64,000 nt of DNA from the NCBI GenBank assembly GCA_021209875.1, contig JAGYVD010000010.1, positions 992,001-1,056,000 of the forward strand, in the 5' to 3' direction. The notes beneath the pieces are model-generated. The model had not been told where the DNA came from. It ran no database searches and worked only from the letters and a program-made list of their open reading frames with translations. Below, piece by piece: positions 57,673 through 64,000 of the stretch; within the stretch, counting starts at the first letter, position 1, and every line of letters starts with the position of its first letter. The DNA is from Rosellinia necatrix. Lineage: Eukaryota > Ascomycota > Sordariomycetes > Xylariales > Xylariaceae. The position numbers and the translations under genes were made by a program.

Positions 57673-58116
57673 TTACCGCCGGCGCCTGCCGGTACGGTTT
57701 GGCGGGAAGCAGGTCTGTTCAGCTGCGGCGTGCCAGAAGGCTTTCCTTGAGTAGTACAAACTAGACAGAAAATACACAAAACAAGAATTGGAACTCACAC
57801 CGGACCATTGAGAAGTCGTGTTTGACAAGCTAAGCCGCATCGATCTTGCAGGCCCCTCGAAAGCACCACACACAGGAATTAAAACGGGGGAGATCCTCGA
57901 GGAGTTTCTATGCTTCTGGCGCGTAGACTCCCCGGTAGACGCTGGAGGAGACGAAACGTAAACGGTCCAGGCCTTGCATAGCCTCTTGAGCGCTGGGGAA
58001 ATGAAATCTCCATCATTAATATGATTTGTAGCAGATATCGTGGCCTCAGGAATAAGACATGCTACCACAAATGCCCATATAAAAAATGCCTCAATAGGCT
58101 GTAGATTATGATACAT
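57673..58116 (-). CDS. Possible small secreted protein (uncertain)
   Basis: An ATG at 58116 opens a frame with a plausible signal peptide (FFIWAFVVACLIPEATISA) and about 85 further residues with KRLCKAWTVYV and VLIPVCGAFEG, including two cysteines. Near 57800 a GTGAGT donor suggests that the 3' part of this frame is intronic; an acceptor about 50 bases further would give a short C-terminus ending near 57720. No known family. The splice pattern and real end are not settled, and chance is possible. Confidence 0.35.
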   Translation of the reverse strand: MYHNLQPIEAFFIWAFVVACLIPEATISATNHINDGDFISPALKRLCKAWTVYVSSPPASTGESTRQKHRNSSRISPVLIPVCGAFEGPARSMRLSLSNTTSQWSGVSSNSCFVYFLSSLYYSRKAFWHAAAEQTCFPPNRTGRRRR

Positions 58117-58664
58117 GATAGACGGTTAGCACATGCCGGAGAATTGGTGGCACGAGGGGATTTAAACGGGACATAGGAGTGGTGGTGGATGGAGGGATGG
58201 AATCTATATCTAGAATTTAAGCTTCCAGAGTGTGGTTTGCTCCGATTACGAGAGCAAACAGGGCTCGGGGTCTTGAAGAGAAGTGGCGGTCTATTAGTTT
58301 GAGCAAACTGCATATGGTGTGGGCTTTTCGTGCGACGTAGGCAATCAGTCCATACTAGTGCCTGTCCCTTGAGGCACGAGCCTAGTGACTATCCTCATAG
58401 TTGGGCGCAGACCTAATAGTCCTCTCGTATATGATTTCCGGAATCTCTGTAGAGTCTAATTTTGTTCGCATATGAACATTGTCTACCTAGGTAGGCGAGC
58501 ATACGGTGTTCGTTTCCTTCGCATTATGAATGGCCATAGATAGAGTTGCATTCGCTACTCTAGGTCCCAACGCCAATGCAAAACCCTCAACCAAAACGCC
58601 TTGTTATGCAATGTTTCTCCGGCCTCATTCATTGGCGTCGACGTGGTGAGAGAAGTTATAATAC
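58117..58664. other. Intergenic, no gene seen
   Basis: Lies between the possible secreted protein and RPB10. No repeats or recognisable frames. Confidence 0.45.
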
Positions 58665-59128
58665 CTAGTCGTCCTTTCCGAGCTGCAGCTTCTTCTCGTT
58701 TCGTCCGTCCGGTGTGTACCTTGGGTTCATGTTAGTAGCTTGAGCATCGTATCTATTTATCCGAGGGCGCGCTTGGGAACGGGTTTGGGGGTAGAGAGGG
58801 TCAGCGATAGAAGGTTGGGGGCCTGACTTTAAAAGCTTTTCAATAAGGTCGACGTGTGTCATTATCATGCGACGACAGCAATATCTCTTGAGCCCGAGTT
58901 GATCCATCGCATCACTATGGAACATTGTAAGCTTCATGCATGCCCAAGGCGATATGCGTCGAGTATGGCGAACCCATCGGCAAGGCCCCCGTCTATCAGC
59001 TTCAGATAGCGCTCCCAGAGATCTCCGGTCACCTAAGTTCACGCGGTTAATTCTTTGCGCGAACGCCTACATTGGAAAAGAAGGGTCCTTACCTTCCCGC
59101 AGGAAAAGCAGCGAATTGGGATGATCAT
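58665..59128 (-). CDS. RPB10 (RPABC5), shared subunit of RNA polymerases I, II and III
   Basis: Four exons, 59128-59093, 59032-58974, 58914-58828 and 58719-58665, give 78 aa. Introns are 60, 59 and 108 nt; the third has a perfect GCTACTAAC branch point. The protein is unmistakable: [12 protein letters not shown] at the N-terminus carries the first CxxC zinc pair, then [11 protein letters not shown], and [16 protein letters not shown] provides the CC pair, followed by [20 protein letters not shown]10 binds zinc and helps assemble the core of all three nuclear polymerases. The frame of exon 3 stays open through the third intron, so a naive model adds about 35 false residues. The gene faces away from UTP17 across 453 bases. 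Confidence 0.95.
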
Positions 59129-59581
59129 TTTGAATCGTGAAAGCCAGGAAGCATATAATGTTGTAGCTTGTGTGGCACTGAAAAATGGTGGTGGTATGTA
59201 GATGTAGGTTGGATGCAAAGGGACAAAGACGATCGCGATGGCAACAAGGAGCCCTTGAAGCTTTTCCTGAAGTTCCGGGGCCCACATGCAACTAACTAGT
59301 AGCGGCACGCTTTTTGGTATGCACATACACACAGGGAAGGGTGGGGCCGATTGAGCGGTCCAATTGTGGCCGGAGCTAGACTGCAATCTTCCTACCTTGG
59401 TAAAAGGGCCTAGTTATATCCACGCCCCTTATCGACCCCTTATCGCAAAATGCTCCGCAAAGAAAACATGCAGGCTTAGAGCTGGAACTTTTTACCAGCT
59501 TCCAAGAAGTGAGCCTTCTATCCACTGAGGCACCTCAAAGGATAGGGCAATCGCAACGCCAATCCTCACAGCTTTCCAACA
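59129..59581. promoter_or_regulatory. Divergent promoter region, RPB10 / UTP17
   Basis: A 453-base interval between two start codons facing away from each other. Both genes serve rRNA synthesis, so common control is plausible. I could not identify a known ribosome-biogenesis element. A tRNA-like D-arm on the minus strand was considered and rejected. Confidence 0.5.
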
Positions 59582-62500
59582 ATGGCGCCAGAGACAACCG
59601 CGGAGGTTAGCTACACAGCTTTATAAAACCCTTTTCATATATCTCTGGCCCTTTTTCTAACAATGGACTTTGAATAGGCGATAGCCAACAAGCGCAAGAG
59701 AGAACTCGATGAGCATGCCAAACGAAAGCGAAGGAAGCAAGACCGCGCCCACGCGAAGGCCAGCGTCGCCACGGGGCAACAACTCGGTTCGGAACTTGTC
59801 ATTCGAGCTAATAATTCGGAAGACGACCCGGACCACGAAAATGGAATGGCACTGGACATTGTCGAGCCCAATCATCCTGTCGCAAAGCAAGAGAAGAGCA
59901 AACGTCGGCCAACCCCCCGAAACGGCGGGGTTACCAAGGACGATGCTTGTAGATGGAGGGTCTCAAAGCCCATGGGGGGGCGGATGCTCAATATAGATCC
60001 TATTTTAACCGATGATGACAAGTAAGAGATCATAATCCCCACTCAAGTCGATAATAACCACCTGACCATGGTTATAGACACTTAATCCTCACATACAATA
60101 CTTCGCTTCAAGTTTATTCAGCCCCCGAATCCCTCCTACTACGCAAAATACAACTTCCCCTTACGCGACTCGGCGACCGGCGAGACCACATCGCCGCCGT
60201 TTGTCTCTCTACGACATCTCCCAATCTCATTTGGGTAGCTTCCTATGGGGGCTCTATATGGCTTATCGACTGGACGGTCGGTTCCGGATCTAAAGCGCAT
60301 GTAACTCTCCACTGCGACCGTTTGCATGATATGTTCATTGAACCAGCCAAAATCGGGGGTGTAGTTAGGGATGTCCTCTATGTTTCAGCTAGAAGGGATC
60401 AAGCCTGCCATATAATTGCGTATGACATTCGGGACTTGGAAATAGTTGGGTCCAAAGTCATATTCTCGCATGCTTCTGCCATTGCAAACCTAAGGGCTGC
60501 TCACCTTGGGCACACATTCACCGCCTGTACCGAACGAGACATCATCGTTGGCTATCGGGATCATGACAACTCGCCGACCGTTGCGGACCTCGCCTATGAA
60601 GTTATAACCCTCGATGCCAGCGATGAGATAACCTGCCTCGATATACGAGTTACAGGCCGTGTTCATCTCAACCGCAGATCTCAACGCGAAGCCAGTGATG
60701 CGCCTGTCATAGATATTGTGGTCGGTTGCGCTAGGGGAGCTGTGTTTGTTTACAGCGATCTCATACCCCAGATCCAATTGTTGAATACGAATGCGCACCA
60801 AAAACGCCATCATATCCTTCAGCCCCGCAAGTATCACTGGCACCGCAAAGCTGTCCATGCCGTTAAATGGTCCCGAGATGGTAAGGGCCAAACGCCTGGA
60901 ATAATTGATGTTAGTGCTAACATGTGACAGGAAACTACATTCTATCAGGAGGCTCAGAATCAACCCTGGTTCTTTGGCAGCTCGACACCCAGAAAATGGA
61001 CTTTCTACCCCATCTCTCTGCTACCATTGAGAACATTGTTGTTTCGAAACGCGGTTCCGCTTATGTTCTTCACCTAGATGACAACTCTGCAATGGTGCTT
61101 TCAACCGCTGAGATGAAGCCGATTACATATGTTTCTGGTATCCAGGCAATGCTATCGCCGCGGCCGATTTCGAAGGACGATAGCGTCAAGCGAATCGGAT
61201 TGCATACACCGGACCGCCTGACGAGTATACCGGCCGCAATCTCGCCTTCCAACCCCTCTCAGCTATTGCTTTGCGTTGGTAACGGGCAACGGCTCAGTTA
61301 TTCCGGGAGTGGTCCATCTATGCCTCTGATTCAGGCTTTGGACTTAACCACTATGCAAAGTGTCTCCAGACAAGCTTTAACACGAACAAACCCAACAGAC
61401 GTGAATGTGACGCCTAGGGGGCATCCAATCACCGAGCCACGAATCACCGACATGGAATACTCACACGACGGTCGCTGGTTTGTTACAACTGATGAATGGC
61501 AACCCCCTTCACGAGATATCAACTCTCTCGAGGGATTATCTTCGGAGAGGAGAGAAATCTACCTAAAGTTTTGGTCTGTCTCCGCCGAAAACCAAAATTT
61601 AGAGTTAATGACACGCATCGATGCGCCACACCATTCCAACCAAGTTGAACCGGTGTTTGATTTAGCGGCCGATCCCAAGTCGGATCGTTTTGCGACTATT
61701 GGTGGGGATGGAATGGCTCGTTTGTGGCAACCAACTATCAGGCAACGAGACGGAGTCCTCATTAAGGGCAAAAAAGGGCGCCACCTATACAGCTGGAGCT
61801 GTTCGCGTGTCATTTCTCTCTACGGGAATGAGACTACTGGTGATTCAGATGTATCTAACGAATGCTTCCAAAGTTCTGGCGCCGTAGCGTTCTCGGAGGA
61901 TGGCTCTGTCCTGGCGTGCGCGGCGGCTCACGAGCACGGAACAATAGTTCAAGTTATCGATACGGAGAGCGGCGCGATCCGCCATTCGCTTAATGGCCTC
62001 ATTCAGGGTCGTGTTCAGGGGATTTGCATTCTCTCAACAAGCATCATTGTCCTCTCAGACTCACTGATGGTATACGATCTAGTCCTTGATGAGCTACGAT
62101 ACGGAGTCCAATTAAGGCAAGCGAAGAATTCCGAGCAAGAGGACACGCATGGGCCGGGCGCTTCAGTTATGACACATTTAGCGACCGATTTCCAGGCTGG
62201 CCGTTTTGCCATAGCCGTTTCGAGAGGTAAAAAAGGATCAAGAAAGGTGCGCTCAGAATTGGCAGTTTTTAGCCCTGATGCATGCGAACCGGAGTTGGTG
62301 CAAAGCTTTCCGAATCCAATCACATCACTAGTGTCTTCTACTGCCTCCAGCGGCTTCTTGATCCTGGATTCGGCGGCACAGCTGTGGTCTGTGACCGAAA
62401 GCATGGACACAAAGTCTCTAGCATTTTCTCAGCCGCTAGCCGATCTCCAGCTAGATCAAAACCCAATAATAACCAATGAGGAGCCAATTCGCACACCAGC

Positions 62501-62723
62501 GTTACAACCCGAAGAGGATGACGAGCATGAGGGCGAGGATGATGTGGATATTGACATGGCTGATTCGACTGACAGTGATACAATCTATCCGGCCGTCGTT
62601 GCGCCACAAAGACTTGCAGAGCTCTTTGACACTGCTCCATCTTTTGCTATGCCGCCTATCGAAGACATATTTTATCAGGTTACCAAGCTGTTTTCCGCCA
62701 AGGCTGTTGCGCCTGCGTTTTAA
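59582..62723 (+). CDS. UTP17/NAN1 (WDR75), WD-repeat subunit of the t-UTP complex
   Basis: Exons 59582-59605, 59678-60021, 60078-60880 and 60931-62723 give 987 aa. Introns are 72, 56 and 50 nt with TAAC-type branch points. The N-terminus is a Lys/Arg-rich nucleolar-type stretch (KRKRELDEHAKRKRRKQ). WD repeats follow, for instance HIAAVCLSTTSPNLIWVAS, HWHRKAVHAVKWSRDGNYIL with SGGSESTLVLWQL, and VEPVFDLAADPKSDRFATIG with GGDGMARLWQP, then VAFSEDGSVLACAA. The C-terminus is acidic (EEDDEHEGEDDVDIDM) and ends in a short helical part. In yeast, Utp17 belongs to the t-UTP/UtpA subcomplex, which binds nascent pre-rRNA and links Pol I transcription to small-subunit assembly. The first coding exon is only 24 nt. 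Assignment rests on the WD pattern and domain order. Confidence 0.85.
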
Positions 62724-64000
62724 CAATACTCATAACGAAAATGAAACCTATATAGCATACAAACCTACTTGGATGCGGTTTTGCAGGTGACAAACTTGGC
62801 GGGGTGAGATGGTGCACCGTATTATACTTTGCCTCGAGAGGAATGCCTCATCCAGACCACGTCAAGGGGGATTAGCCTATGCGATAGTACTCACTTATGT
62901 CACCGACGAAGGTCCGAGAATACAGGTGAAGTGTCGCAAGATTCACTGCTGCGCCAACTATGGTCGTGGTGCCCGCTCAAGATGAGAGCAATCATTGAAT
63001 CAGACGGCTTGGTCGCGCTGAACACTCCGCATTTTTCCTATGCAAAGATCTCGATTATTGTGGCGGAGTGGGGTTAGGCGCAATAGAACACCCACCAACC
63101 CTTATAAGAGCCGCGCTCTAGGAGAAGGTTCCGAATATAAGGGAGACTCAAGAAGAATGCGGCTCGGATCAGAAACGGCTTCCCCTTTCCGAGGAATCTG
63201 CGGCGCGGTTGATACCCGGGAAACGGTCAGAGGACCTTTCCTTTTTGAGGTGATGAACATAGCAAAGCTAGGAACGTCATAGTGGCCACCTACATACCCT
63301 AAATACCCGACATTGTGAGAATTAATCCATGTTTAAATATCATATAATCCATCACGTCCTTATATTTGTCTACACGAGGCAATAGTTGGAGGGATATGAC
63401 GAGCTTCTATATCATTTCCATCAAAAGATACCCTCGCATACTGCGGAGGACGGAACAGAGCGAATATGTAGCAAAAGAGTATCCGCTGGCTTCGTACCGA
63501 TCTAAACTAAATAAAATGTACCTATCTAGCCTAGTTATGCATTCGGAAAGCAGTACTGATCCTTCCAATCGGCTTTCATGTACATGACGGCTCGTCCAAC
63601 CTGGAGCCAAGGACCTAACCTCGTGACGGCGGTCGGGGGGTACATACGTGAGAAAGATACCGAGGAGACCCGAGTGGGGGGTTGTTTAAGTAGGGTAGGT
63701 AGCGGCCGAGAAGCGGAATGGCGACATCAATTCTCTACCTCACCTCACCCCAACATACCACGAGTAGCCTGCGAAACCACATGAGGATTTTACACCATTC
63801 CCGCAAACGATTAACCAGTCGCTTGCGCCAGATAAATTCCTTATTCCTTCTATAGAGGACTAAACCTATATACCTGGTGTCTCTAGACGGGTGCAGAGGA
63901 GGTGTCGCCTTCCGCCGCACCTATAGCAGATCTTTACATCCTTCCTGCGACCTATAGCCACTATATCGAAGGGAGTCCTTACAGCGGCCTAATCTGGGGT
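62724..64000. other. Right end of window, no gene seen
   Basis: The UTP17 3' region is followed by sequence with only short unrelated open frames and no recognised repeats. Confidence 0.5.

Noticed and set aside
59460..59545. tRNA-like D-arm on the minus strand (GCCTCAGTGGATAGAAGGC)
   Set aside because: The D-arm looks right, but no T-arm or B-box follows at a suitable distance, and the acceptor ends do not pair.

Overview
The window is nuclear DNA of a filamentous ascomycete (Pezizomycotina, most likely a sordariomycete). The signs are many short introns (about 45-200 nt) with GTRNGY donors and CTAAC/CTGAC-like branch points, gene families restricted to such fungi (Pth11-type receptor, nucleoside-phosphorylase NLR, AbaA-type TEA factor, DUF7580-like protein), and long gene-free tracts rich in microsatellites. 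Most genes become complete only after splicing. I assembled gene models by hand from splice signals and family knowledge; no search was run.

Left part (1-13 kb) is accessory in character: a secreted HD-domain protein (1196-2099), a small secreted protein split by one intron (3418-3782), a five-exon Pth11-type membrane receptor (4835-6214), a decayed NLR of nucleoside phosphorylase-NACHT-ankyrin layout with RIP-like lesions (7249-10511), and a GC-rich secreted FG-GAP/VCBS-like repeat protein (11961-13029). From 14 to 23 kb lie conserved genes: a TEA/ATTS transcription factor with an insertion in its DNA-binding domain and an unresolved C-terminus, the rRNA-processing factor MRD1, and, divergent from it, LC8 dynein light chain in six tiny exons.

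From 22.8 to 34.5 kb there is no gene I can support: microsatellites, minisatellites, a cluster of hairpins near 25.4-26.2 kb and an inverted repeat at 31.8-32.1 kb. An ELL-type elongation factor (34513-36932) follows, then another gene-free tract to 41.2 kb.

The 41-53 kb block holds an orphan 335-aa ORF, a possible antisense spliced gene, a family-16 methyltransferase hiding a 45-nt in-frame intron, a C2H2 plus SANT/Myb-like protein divergent from a DUF7580-type protein, and a conserved filamentous-fungal protein of unknown function with an apparent frameshift. After a gene-poor, repeat-bearing tract (53-58.6 kb) comes the divergent pair RPB10 and UTP17. MRD1, RPB10 and UTP17 all serve rRNA transcription or early ribosome assembly. 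The most novel items are the NLR relic, the hairpin repeats near 25.4-26.2 kb, the 31.8-32.1 kb inverted repeat, and the C2H2-SANT/DUF7580 divergent pair.
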